DNA of 36,514 bases from Ruminococcaceae bacterium UBA7030 (GTDB lineage Bacteria > Bacillota > Clostridia > Oscillospirales > Acutalibacteraceae). A model generated the notes under the pieces. It did not search any database and was not told the DNA's origin. It saw only the letters and a program-made list of their open reading frames with translations. This document shows, one piece after another, positions 8,010 to 15,841 of the stretch. The stretch's first letter is position 1. Every line of letters starts with the position of its first letter. The stretch is taken from positions 1 to 36,514 of the forward strand of contig DLBD01000088.1 of assembly GCA_002494125.1 (NCBI GenBank), in the 5' to 3' direction. A program made the position numbers and the translations under genes.

Positions 8010-9269
8010 ATGAAAAAATATACAGAGCTTTATGAAAGCATAAAGGATATGATTACAAGCGGCGAACTAAAGGAAGGGACAAAGGTTGCTTCAGTAAGAA
8101 AAGCAGCAGCCATATACAACGTATCTATCACAACAGTACAAAACGCCTATTTTGAGCTTTGCGCAGACGGATATTTAATTGCTGTTGATAAAAGCGGTTA
8201 CTATGTTACGGACATTATTAATAAGAATAATTATATTAACGAAAACATTAAAAATAGTGTTAGTAACGTTAAGTATGATCTTACGGGAACCGCTGACGAG
8301 GAAAGCTTTGACTTTTCACTTTGGCAAAGATACATAAAAAGCGCATTACGCCAAACTCAAAGAATGACAACCTACAGCGAAGCAAAGGGTGAATATGATT
8401 TAAGACTTGCAATTTCAGACTATATAAAAAACAGCAGAAATATAATTGCATCTCCGGACAGAATTGTAATCGGTGCAGGTGTTGGTGCTTTAATGCATAC
8501 ACTTGCATCACTTTTGAAAGGAAGAAAAACAGTTTCATTTCCGGATAAAAGTTTTACACAAGGAATTAACATTTTTTCAGATTACGGATATAAGGTATTT
8601 ACAAGGTATAAGGACGCAGAAGTTATTTATGTTTCACCTTCTCATATGACAAGATGGGGAGATGTCATGCCAATGAAAAGAAGGCTTGAGCTAATAAACT
8701 ACTCTGACAAAAATAATTCTGTAGTAATTGAAGACGATTTTGAAAACGAATTTCTTTATAACAAAATGCCAACCCCGTCGCTATACACACTCGGAAAAGG
8801 AAACATTGTTTATATCGGCTCATTTTCCGCAATGCTTTTACCGGGTATTAGAATCAGCTTTATGGTACTTAGCGACGAGCTTCTTGAGGAGTTTGAAAAA
8901 AAGAGTGCTTATATAGCTCAGACTGCAAGTAAGACTGAGCAGATTGCACTTGCTTCCTTTATTCGAGACGGTCATCTTTCTTACAGAATCAGAAAAATCA
9001 GAAGGCTTTATACAAATAAGACGAAAACATTTGCAAATATTCTTAAAGAAATAATGCCGCAGTCTGAAATAGAAATCGGTGAGAATTCACTTCAGATAAT
9101 ACTCAAATCAAAGTTTAACGGCAAAAAACCCGAATTTGAAAAATACGGACTTAAAGTTATTATTAAGGAACAGAAGAATAATGAGATTACGCTAATACTT
9201 TCCCCAAGCGGAATAAAACAGACAGAACTCGAAGAATGTGCAAAAGCAATCAAAAAGTCAATAGTTTAG
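8010..9269 (+). CDS. MocR/PdxR-type regulator (GntR HTH fused to aminotransferase-like domain), PLP lysine missing
   Basis: A 419-residue protein. Residues 1-70 are a GntR winged helix ('YESIKDMITSGELKEGTKV', 'SVRKAAAIYNVSITTVQNAY'); the rest is a fold-type I aminotransferase-like domain ('PDRIVIGAGVGALMHTL', 'VIEDDFENEF'). In PdxR and relatives the segment 'GTFSK' holds the lysine that binds PLP as a Schiff base. Here it reads 'GSFSAMLLPGIRISF', with Ala274 in the lysine position. The protein cannot form the internal aldimine in the usual way, so it may bind PLP non-covalently, sense another ligand, or have lost sensing. I chose ATG 8010 (AAGGG eight bases upstream); the in-frame ATG at 7956 overlaps the -10 box. 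Being divergent from the B6 operon, it most likely controls that operon and itself. Confidence 0.85.
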   Translation: MKKYTELYESIKDMITSGELKEGTKVASVRKAAAIYNVSITTVQNAYFELCADGYLIAVDKSGYYVTDIINKNNYINENIKNSVSNVKYDLTGTADEESFDFSLWQRYIKSALRQTQRMTTYSEAKGEYDLRLAISDYIKNSRNIIASPDRIVIGAGVGALMHTLASLLKGRKTVSFPDKSFTQGINIFSDYGYKVFTRYKDAEVIYVSPSHMTRWGDVMPMKRRLELINYSDKNNSVVIEDDFENEFLYNKMPTPSLYTLGKGNIVYIGSFSAMLLPGIRISFMVLSDELLEEFEKKSAYIAQTASKTEQIALASFIRDGHLSYRIRKIRRLYTNKTKTFANILKEIMPQSEIEIGENSLQIILKSKFNGKKPEFEKYGLKVIIKEQKNNEITLILSPSGIKQTELEECAKAIKKSIV

Positions 9270-9320
9270 CGAATTTTTGTTCTAACAGTACTTATTTAAG
9301 GACTATAGCTTGCAAGGGTA

Positions 9321-9348
9321 TTGAATAGTTAAAATCTATATGTATAAT
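9321..9348 (+). promoter_or_regulatory. Promoter of the small membrane protein gene
   Basis: A -35 TTGAAT (9321-9326), 16 bases, -10 TATAAT (9343-9348), 34 bases before the chosen ATG at 9382. It overlaps an in-frame ATG at 9340, ruling that start out. Confidence 0.6.
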
Positions 9349-9381
9349 GAAATTGTAAGAAAAACACAGGAGGTTTTAACT

Positions 9382-9699
9382 ATGAAAAAAGATACAAACA
9401 AATTATTAAAAGGACTTATCATTTCAGCAGTAACATTTCTTGCAGGATATGCAATTACAATGCTTTCATTTAATTTTTTTGAAAACATTACAATAAATCA
9501 GATGAGAGCTGTTTTTGCCGCAGATATCACGGCACTTATTATTACCGGATGCATTGCTTACTTTTTTTATGAAAACAAAAAAGCAAAAGAAGCTAAAAGA
9601 AAGGCTACAGAAAAAAGAAGGCTTGAAAGAGTTGAAGCACTTCGCAAAGAAAAAGACGAAATAAACAGAATTATTTTTCAGGCAAATAAGGTAGCGTAA
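9382..9699 (+). CDS. Small two-TM membrane protein of unknown function
   Basis: A 105-residue protein. Two hydrophobic segments (about residues 9-30 and 39-62) are followed by a highly basic, charged C-terminal part (about 64-105, rich in Lys, Arg, Glu and Ala) that looks like an amphipathic coiled coil in the cytoplasm. AGGAGG (9368-9373) precedes the ATG with ideal spacing. I do not recognise a family. It has its own promoter and is followed at once by a hairpin with a T-run, so it appears monocistronic, though part of the transcript could run on into the GH127 gene 63 bases downstream. Confidence 0.65.
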   Translation: MKKDTNKLLKGLIISAVTFLAGYAITMLSFNFFENITINQMRAVFAADITALIITGCIAYFFYENKKAKEAKRKATEKRRLERVEALRKEKDEINRIIFQANKVA

Positions 9700-9715
9700 A
9701 AAAGAATAATTTGTT

Positions 9716-9751
9716 ATAATGGAGTTGTAAGTTACAACTCCGTTATTTTTT
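9716..9751 (+). terminator. Terminator or leader attenuator before the GH127 gene
   Basis: An 8-bp GC-containing stem (9721-9728 with 9734-9741), extended by AT/GT pairs outward, AAGTT loop, followed by TTTTTT. It ends only ten bases before the GH127 start codon, so it could also act as an attenuator for that gene, for which I see no strong separate promoter. Confidence 0.75.
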
Positions 9752-9761
9752 GAGGATTATT

Positions 9762-11648
9762 ATGGATAATAAAAAATTTACAAGACATATTGATTTAAGC
9801 AGGGTTAAAATAACAGATAATTTCTGGAGGGATAAAATCGAGCTTGTATGTCGTGAGGTTATCCCCTATCAGTATCTTGCGCTTTCTGATAAAATTGAGG
9901 GCGCTGAAAAAAGCTACTGTATTGAGAATTTCAAAAAAGCTATTGCTGTTAACAAAAAAATAAAAGCCGGACAAAAAGTTGAAAAATTCCCGGTTGATAA
10001 GTGGCATTATGACGAAAGCAATTCCGACATAAACGCTTTTCACGGTTGGGTGTTTCAAGATTCGGATGTTTATAAATGGATTGAGGCTGCCGGCTTTCAC
10101 CTTACGATTAAGTATGACGAGAAACTAAAAGCACAAGCCGATGAATACATAGAGCTTATATGTGAGGCACAGCTTGAAAACGGATACCTTGACACGCTAT
10201 ATATCATTAATGACAGGGATAAGGTCTTTACAAATCTCAAAGACTACCATGAGCTTTACTGCTTTGGTCACCTTGCGGAAGCCGGTGTAAGCTTTTTTAA
10301 TGCAACCGGCGAAAGAAAGCTTCTTGACGCTGCATGCCGCTTTGCAGACCTTATATGCAGTACTTTTAATGAAGAAAACATTCACGGATACCCCGGTCAT
10401 GAGATTTGTGAAATGGCGCTTGTAAAGCTTTACGATGTTACCGGCGAAGAAAAATATCTTAAAACTGCTGAGTTTTTCATTAACGAAAGAGGAAAAAAGC
10501 CTTATTACTTTGATATAGAGCGAAATACCGAAACAGACGGTAAAGAGTATATTTATAATCAGGCACATATCGAACCGAGAAAGCAGGATGAGGCAGTTGG
10601 TCACGCTGTAAGGGGCGTCTATCTTTACAGCGGTATGGCTGACATTTCTAAAAGGCTGAAGGATGATGAGCTTTACCTTGCATGCAAAAAAATATGGCGA
10701 AATATTGCGGACAAAAAAATGTATATTACAGGGGGAATCGGTTCTACGGTTCACGGCGAAGCATTCACCTATGACTATGACCTGCCGAATGATTTAGCGT
10801 ATTGCGAAACATGCGCTTCAATCGGGCTGATATTCTTTGCCCAAAGAATGGCGGAAATCGAACAGAAAGCAGAATACTTTTCCGTTGTTGAGAGAGCGCT
10901 TTATAACACAGTTCTTTCGGGTATGGCAAAGGACGGAAAATCTTTTTTCTATGTAAACGCACTTGAGGTTTTTCCTAAAGCATCAAAATTTGATGAAAGA
11001 AAAAAGCATATTAAACCCGTAAGACAAAAGTGGTTTTCATGCGCTTGCTGCCCTCCTAATCTTGCAAGGCTTATATCATCGCTCGGTAGTTATATTTACT
11101 ATGAAAACGATGAAGAAATATATGTAAATCTTCTTATTTCAAGTAAAGTCAAAACCGACAAGGCTGATGTAGAAATCCAATATAATTCTTCAAGCGGAGA
11201 TGTTAAGATATACGTAAAAGCAAAAAAGGCGTTTACACTTAAAGTAAGAAACGGTGAGCACGGTTATACTTCATATTATATAAATAACGAAGATACAATA
11301 AACCTTAATATCAGACAAAAGCCGAAGCTTATTAAATGCTCTGAAAACGTAAGAGAGAATATGGGCAAGGTGGCTGTAATGAAAGGTAATATGGTTTACT
11401 GTCTTGAACAAGCGGACAACGGTTTTGACCTTCACAGGCTTTTAATCTCTTCAAATCCTGAATTTGAGGAAAGGGACGATTATATACTTGCTAACGGTTT
11501 TCGTGAAAAAGAAAGCGAAAAAGGACTGTATTTCGAGTATAAAGTTCCTGAATACGAAAGAATTAAGCTTCGATTTATCCCATATTATAAATGGGGCAAC
11601 AGAGGCGAAAATGAAATGACGGTATATATAAGAGTGAAAAATGAGTAA
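9762..11648 (+). CDS. GH127 beta-L-arabinofuranosidase (DUF1680 family)
   Basis: A 628-residue cytoplasmic glycoside hydrolase without a signal peptide. The start 'MDNKKFTRHIDLSRVKITDNFW' and the body fit family GH127 (HypBA1 type), which releases beta-L-arabinofuranose with a catalytic, zinc-bound cysteine. The metal-site residues of HypBA1 (Glu338, Cys340, Cys417, Cys418) correspond to Glu349 and Cys351 in 'YCETCA' and Cys429/Cys430 in 'CACCPPNL'; spacing is nearly identical. Length is normal for the family. The ATG at 9762 has GAGGA upstream; a TTG at 9750 is within the T-run of the hairpin and unlikely. The last eight bases overlap the MATE gene. Inferred role: trimming short arabinose-containing plant oligosaccharides after uptake. 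Confidence 0.88.
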   Translation: MDNKKFTRHIDLSRVKITDNFWRDKIELVCREVIPYQYLALSDKIEGAEKSYCIENFKKAIAVNKKIKAGQKVEKFPVDKWHYDESNSDINAFHGWVFQDSDVYKWIEAAGFHLTIKYDEKLKAQADEYIELICEAQLENGYLDTLYIINDRDKVFTNLKDYHELYCFGHLAEAGVSFFNATGERKLLDAACRFADLICSTFNEENIHGYPGHEICEMALVKLYDVTGEEKYLKTAEFFINERGKKPYYFDIERNTETDGKEYIYNQAHIEPRKQDEAVGHAVRGVYLYSGMADISKRLKDDELYLACKKIWRNIADKKMYITGGIGSTVHGEAFTYDYDLPNDLAYCETCASIGLIFFAQRMAEIEQKAEYFSVVERALYNTVLSGMAKDGKSFFYVNALEVFPKASKFDERKKHIKPVRQKWFSCACCPPNLARLISSLGSYIYYENDEEIYVNLLISSKVKTDKADVEIQYNSSSGDVKIYVKAKKAFTLKVRNGEHGYTSYYINNEDTINLNIRQKPKLIKCSENVRENMGKVAVMKGNMVYCLEQADNGFDLHRLLISSNPEFEERDDYILANGFREKESEKGLYFEYKVPEYERIKLRFIPYYKWGNRGENEMTVYIRVKNE

Positions 11649-12984
11649 GTACAAAAACAAATATGAAATGATGGCAAGCGCACCTGTTGAGCCATTGATA
11701 TTAAAAATGTCGATTCCGACAATTATAACTATGCTGGTTTCAGCCGTTTATAATATGGCGGACAGCTTTTTTGTCGGAAGAATTGACACATCATCTGTAG
11801 CTTCTATAGGGATTGTCTTTTCAATAATGACGCTTCTTCAGGCTGTTGGCTTTTTTCTCGGACACGGAAGCGGAATAATGCTAAGCACTATGCTTGGCAA
11901 AAAGGATTTTGATAAAGCAGGAAGATACGCTAACACAGCTTTTTTCCTATCAATAATTGTCGGTATTGTACTTGCATTAGCAGGAGTAATACTTTCGACA
12001 AAGCTTGCATATCTTCTTGGTGCTACCGATACAACAGTTAAATCGGCATCAGATTATCTTAAATATATTCTTTTGGGCTCCCCTTTTATACTTGCGTCTT
12101 TTGTGCTGAACAATCACTTAAGATATCAAGGAAGCGCACTTTATTCAATGATAGGAATTATGAGCGGAAGCCTGCTTAACATTGCGCTTGACCCTGTGTT
12201 TATATTTAAGCTTTCCCTTGGAGTTAAAGGTGCGGCGGTTGCAACGGTTATAAGCCAGATTGTCGGCTTCATAGTTCTTATTGCGGGAACATACCGAAAC
12301 GGCAATATACGGCTTAACCTGAAGTTTTTTACACCAAGCGGTGAAATTGTTTCTAATATATGCAAGAACGGACTTCCTTCCCTTTCAAGACAAGGCGTAA
12401 TGACAATTGGAAACATATGTCTTAACTATGCAAGCGGTCAATTTGGTGACGCAGCTGTAGCGGGTATGAGCGTATTTAATCGGGTTATGTTCATTGGTAT
12501 GGCTGTTATAATAGGAATTGGTCAGGGATATCAACCTGTGTGTGCATTTAACTACGGAGCACAAAATTATAAAAGAGTTTATGACGGATATAAATATATT
12601 GTTATTACAAGCACAACGTTTATATCTTTATTTGCAATTATATGTTTTATTTTTGCTCCTGAAATTATATCAATATTCAGAGATGACACTCAGGTAGTAA
12701 ACTTTGGCGCAAAGGCATTGAGGGCCGAATGTATAGTAATGCCTATAACCGGATATTATATGTCGTCAAATATGCTTGTACAATCAATACGAATACCGAC
12801 GACAGCAACGCTTCTTGCACTATCAAGACAGGGGCTGTTCTATATTCCTCTTATTCTTATTCTCCCCCGTGTTATCGGTGAAAGCGGTGTTGCATACACA
12901 CAGGCGTTCAGCGATTTTCTTTCATTTTTACTGACGCTTATAATCGTACCTAAAATAGTTAAAAAGATACGGCAGAAAATATAA
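11641..12984 (+). CDS. MATE-family transporter
   Basis: A 447-residue protein with about 12 membrane segments and the MATE pattern: 'APVEPLILKMSIPTIITMLVSAVYNMADSFFVG' at the start, then 'LGHGSGIMLSTMLGKKDFDKA', 'GSPFILASFVLNNHLRYQG', and 'GIGQGYQPVCAFNYGAQNYKR' in the second half. MATE proteins exchange Na+ or H+ for organic cations or other small compounds. It overlaps the end of the GH127 gene and has no strong own Shine-Dalgarno, so it is translationally coupled to it. The substrate is unknown; pairing with a glycosidase may be simple read-through expression. Confidence 0.9.
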   Translation: MSKYKNKYEMMASAPVEPLILKMSIPTIITMLVSAVYNMADSFFVGRIDTSSVASIGIVFSIMTLLQAVGFFLGHGSGIMLSTMLGKKDFDKAGRYANTAFFLSIIVGIVLALAGVILSTKLAYLLGATDTTVKSASDYLKYILLGSPFILASFVLNNHLRYQGSALYSMIGIMSGSLLNIALDPVFIFKLSLGVKGAAVATVISQIVGFIVLIAGTYRNGNIRLNLKFFTPSGEIVSNICKNGLPSLSRQGVMTIGNICLNYASGQFGDAAVAGMSVFNRVMFIGMAVIIGIGQGYQPVCAFNYGAQNYKRVYDGYKYIVITSTTFISLFAIICFIFAPEIISIFRDDTQVVNFGAKALRAECIVMPITGYYMSSNMLVQSIRIPTTATLLALSRQGLFYIPLILILPRVIGESGVAYTQAFSDFLSFLLTLIIVPKIVKKIRQKI

Positions 12985-13006
12985 TTTTCTGTCTTATTTT
13001 TTTATT
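12973..13006 (+). terminator. Rho-independent terminator after the MATE gene
   Basis: An AT-rich 8-bp perfect stem (12973-12980 with 12984-12991), three-base loop, then a T-rich tract. It overlaps the last codons of the MATE gene. Moderate strength because of low GC. Confidence 0.6.
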
Positions 13007-13034
13007 ACAAATTTGTTAAATTTATAATTAAATA

Positions 13035-13063
13035 TTGTATTTTTTTATTACATATATTATACT
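13035..13063 (+). promoter_or_regulatory. Predicted promoter of the sulfoquinovose operon
   Basis: A -35 TTGTAT (13035-13040) and -10 TATACT (13058-13063), 17 bases apart, with a start site expected near 13070. It lies in the only sizeable gap upstream of the eight-gene run. Confidence 0.55.
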
Positions 13064-13072
13064 GTACTTGGA

Positions 13073-13093
13073 TTGATTAACAGAGTTAAACAA
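13073..13093. promoter_or_regulatory. Candidate operator for the ROK regulator
   Basis: An imperfect inverted repeat TTGATTAAC-AGA-GTTAAACAA (8 of 9 arm positions pair) directly downstream of the predicted start site and upstream of the Shine-Dalgarno. This position suits repression by the ROK protein encoded at 19442-20557. It is the best palindrome I see in the gap; another, ACAAATTTGT, is at 13007-13016. Confidence 0.35.
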
Positions 13094-13122
13094 TTATCTG
13101 TTCAGAAAGGAGAGAACACAAA

Positions 13123-15117
13123 TTGCTTAAATTCAAAAAAACCGAAAGAGGTGCAAGTATTTCCCTTGATGACAAGGTTATTTACAGATTTAACAGGGAC
13201 GCATACCTTTGCTCTTTTGGTAAAGGACACAACGATTATTCAATGTCTCACGGAAGCTTTGTAATCAGAGAACACATTTATTTCAAGAATGATTACAGGG
13301 TTGAGGAGGTTGAGGTAAGCGACGACAAGATTACAGTCAAAAGCTCAAATGCAGTAATTGAGGTTTTCAGGGTTGGAAATAACAGAATAAAAGTTGTTCC
13401 GACCATTGACGACGACTGCAATCGATTCTGGATTACCCTCCCCGCCGGAAGCAGTGAATTTGTTTACGGCTCAGGAGAAACCTTTACGGAATTCAACCTC
13501 AGAGGTAAGAAGGTAAACGTTTGGGTAGCTGAACATATCAACGGTCTTCAGACAGCTAAGAAGATTGTAAAGCAGGTATTCGGCATAAAGAATTCGCAAA
13601 GAAAACAGTCCTTTGACAAATATGAAACTTATTACGCCGAGCCAACATTTATCAGTTCAAAGAAGTATTACTACCATTCCGATACCACTGCAAGAGCAGA
13701 ATTTGATTTTACAAGCATTAACAAACATATAATCAAGGTTGATGACATTTCGCCGTTTTATATGGGCTTTGGCACTTGCTTTGAGGAGGTAATGGAGGAT
13801 TTAACCGACCTCACAGGCAGACAACCCGAGCTTCCTGACTGGGTTTATGACGGCGCAATTCTCGGCGTTCAGGGCGGAACTGAAATAATGATGCATAAGG
13901 TTGACACCGCAATAAACGCAGGTACAGATGTCTGCGGTGTATGGATTCAGGACTGGGAAGGCAGAAGAGTTACAGCAGTAGGAAAACAGCTTCAATGGAA
14001 CTGGGTATGGGATCAGGAGCTTTATCCTAATCTTGACGAGAAGATAAAAGAACTCAATGAAAAAGGAATTAAAGTTCTCGGATATATAAATCCGTTTCTT
14101 GCACTTGAAAAGCCGCTATATAAAGAAGCAAGCAAAAAGGGATACTGCGTTAAAGATAAAGAAGGAAAGGACTATCTTGTTAAAATCACAACATTCCCTG
14201 CTGCAATGGTTGACTTTACTAACCCTGAAGCATGCGAATGGATCAAAGATATTATCAAGAAGAATATGATAGACTTAGGACTTTCCGGATGGATGGCTGA
14301 CTTCGGTGAATACCTTCCGACTGACTGTGTTCTTTACAGTAAAGAAAACCCCGAGTTAATTCATAACACCTGGCCGGCACGCTGGGCACAGTTAAACCGT
14401 GAGGCTGTTGAAGAGGCAGGCAAACTTGGAGAAATAATGTTCTTCACAAGGTCAGGATATACTGACACAAAGAAGTATTCGACGATGATGTGGAACGGCG
14501 ACAACCATGTCGACTATTCCATTGACTTTGGTCTTCCAAGTGTCATCCCCGCTGCACTCTCACTCACCTGCTGCGGATTCGGTCTTTCACATTCGGATAT
14601 CGGCGGTTACACAACATTTATGAACCTTAAGCGTTCAGACGAGCTCTTTATGCGCTGGTGTGAGATGAATGCATTTACACCTGTTTTAAGAGGTCACGAA
14701 GGACTTAATCCGGACGTTAACGCACAATTTGACTTCAGCTCTCAGACTCTTGAGCATCACGCAAAATTCAGCCGTATTCATAAAAATCTCAAGCCGTATA
14801 TTAAAGATTGCGTAAAGGAAAATGCAGAAAAAGGTATCGGTGTTATTAGACCTATTTTCTTCCATTATGATGAAGATAGAGCGTATAAAGAAAGTTATGA
14901 ATTTATGCTTGGAAGAGATATTCTTGTTGCTCCGGTTGTAAGAGATAATTCCCAAAACAGAGTACTCTATCTTCCAAATGATGAATGGGTACATATCTGG
15001 AGCGGTAAAGAGTACAAAGGCGGTGCACATACTGTTTACTCTCCCGTTGGACAGCCGCCCGTATTTGTCAGAAAATCATCAGAAAAATTTGATGAATTAA
15101 TGAATATAGTTAAATAA
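13123..15117 (+). CDS. yihQ: GH31 sulfoquinovosidase (YihQ-like)
   Basis: A 664-residue GH31 enzyme, cytoplasmic (no signal peptide), expected to release sulfoquinovose from SQ-glycerol and other SQ glycosides. It follows E. coli YihQ closely through the catalytic half: 'ILGVQGGTE', 'VWIQDWEG', 'WMADFGEYLPTD', 'KYSTMMWNGDNHVDY', 'HSDIGGYTT'. The nucleophile is Asp393 and the acid/base Asp460; their 67-residue spacing equals Asp405/Asp472 in YihQ. Of YihQ's SQ-binding residues, Gln262, Gln288, Trp304 and Tyr508 are kept, but Arg301, which contacts the sulfonate, is Gln289 here ('GKQLQW'). The start is TTG after AGGAG. It is the first gene of the operon; 18 bases separate it from the transaldolase. 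The YihQ-like sequence and the neighbours make an ordinary alpha-glucosidase or xylosidase unlikely. Confidence 0.83.
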   Translation: MLKFKKTERGASISLDDKVIYRFNRDAYLCSFGKGHNDYSMSHGSFVIREHIYFKNDYRVEEVEVSDDKITVKSSNAVIEVFRVGNNRIKVVPTIDDDCNRFWITLPAGSSEFVYGSGETFTEFNLRGKKVNVWVAEHINGLQTAKKIVKQVFGIKNSQRKQSFDKYETYYAEPTFISSKKYYYHSDTTARAEFDFTSINKHIIKVDDISPFYMGFGTCFEEVMEDLTDLTGRQPELPDWVYDGAILGVQGGTEIMMHKVDTAINAGTDVCGVWIQDWEGRRVTAVGKQLQWNWVWDQELYPNLDEKIKELNEKGIKVLGYINPFLALEKPLYKEASKKGYCVKDKEGKDYLVKITTFPAAMVDFTNPEACEWIKDIIKKNMIDLGLSGWMADFGEYLPTDCVLYSKENPELIHNTWPARWAQLNREAVEEAGKLGEIMFFTRSGYTDTKKYSTMMWNGDNHVDYSIDFGLPSVIPAALSLTCCGFGLSHSDIGGYTTFMNLKRSDELFMRWCEMNAFTPVLRGHEGLNPDVNAQFDFSSQTLEHHAKFSRIHKNLKPYIKDCVKENAEKGIGVIRPIFFHYDEDRAYKESYEFMLGRDILVAPVVRDNSQNRVLYLPNDEWVHIWSGKEYKGGAHTVYSPVGQPPVFVRKSSEKFDELMNIVK

Positions 15118-15135
15118 TTTTATGGAGGTATAAAA

Positions 15136-15822
15136 ATGAAATACTTTTTAGACAGCGCAAAAATTGATGAAATTCGTGAAGCTTATGATACCTTTGGTAT
15201 CGACGGCGTTACAACTAACCCGAATCATATTATGAACTCGGGCAAGCCTTTCTTCACGGTACTTGGTGAGTTTGCCGAGTTTGTAAAAGAAAAAGGCATT
15301 GAGGGATGGGAGAATTTCCCGATTTCAGTTGAAATCAACCCGCATCTTGACGATGCAGACGAAATGGTTGAGATGGGAGAAAAGGTTGCCGCTATGTGCC
15401 CTAACTTCTGCATCAAAATCCCTTGTACACAGGCAGGTATTACAGCTGCAAGAAGACTTGAACAAAAGGGTATCAGAACAAATCTTACACTTGTTTTCTC
15501 GCCTTCTCAGGCACTTATTGCTGCAAAGAACGGATCTCTTTTCGTATCTCCTTTCATTGGCTGGAAGGAAAACAGCGGTGAAGATTGCACACAGTACATT
15601 CAGGACATTGTAACAGTTTATGAAAACTACGGTTATATCGGCGAAACACAGATTATCTGCGCGGCTGTCAGAAACGGCAAGCAGATTGTTGACTGTGCGG
15701 TCGCAGGTGCTGATATTGTTACAGCAGGTCTTCAGGTTTATAAGGACAGTTTCTATCACCCATTTACTGATTACGGTCTTAAAAAATTCCAGGCTGCTTG
15801 GGATAACACCATTACTGAATAA
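15136..15822 (+). CDS. sqvA: 6-deoxy-6-sulfofructose transaldolase
   Basis: A 228-residue protein of the small transaldolase/fructose-6-phosphate aldolase group: 'MKYFLDSAKIDEIREAYDTFGIDGVTTNP' at the start, and the Schiff-base lysine Lys94 in 'CIKIPCT'. In the sulfo-TAL pathway described for Bacillus and gut Firmicutes such as Eubacterium rectale, a dedicated transaldolase cleaves sulfofructose to sulfolactaldehyde and passes the dihydroxyacetone unit to glyceraldehyde-3-phosphate, forming fructose-6-phosphate. Location between a YihQ-type SQase and a sulfolactaldehyde-reductase-like gene supports that role rather than housekeeping transaldolase. A good Shine-Dalgarno (GGAGG) precedes the ATG. 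The enzyme family is clear from sequence; the sulfo-substrate is inferred from context. Confidence 0.84.
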   Translation: MKYFLDSAKIDEIREAYDTFGIDGVTTNPNHIMNSGKPFFTVLGEFAEFVKEKGIEGWENFPISVEINPHLDDADEMVEMGEKVAAMCPNFCIKIPCTQAGITAARRLEQKGIRTNLTLVFSPSQALIAAKNGSLFVSPFIGWKENSGEDCTQYIQDIVTVYENYGYIGETQIICAAVRNGKQIVDCAVAGADIVTAGLQVYKDSFYHPFTDYGLKKFQAAWDNTITE

Positions 15823-15841
15823 TTATTGGAGATAAAAACAA

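Noticed and set aside
10197..10754. 185-codon minus-strand frame inside the GH127 gene
   Set aside because: Antisense shadow of a well-supported enzyme gene with no ribosome binding site or recognisable domain.
12985..13122. Riboswitch before the sulfoquinovose operon
   Set aside because: The leader is only about 50 bases, too short for known aptamers, and shows a palindrome rather than a multi-stem fold.
13123..15117. Ordinary alpha-glucosidase or alpha-xylosidase
   Set aside because: Sequence follows YihQ motif by motif, and the neighbours are sulfo-sugar genes.
15136..15822. Housekeeping pentose-phosphate transaldolase
   Set aside because: No transketolase or pentose genes nearby; the gene is embedded in the sulfoquinovose operon.
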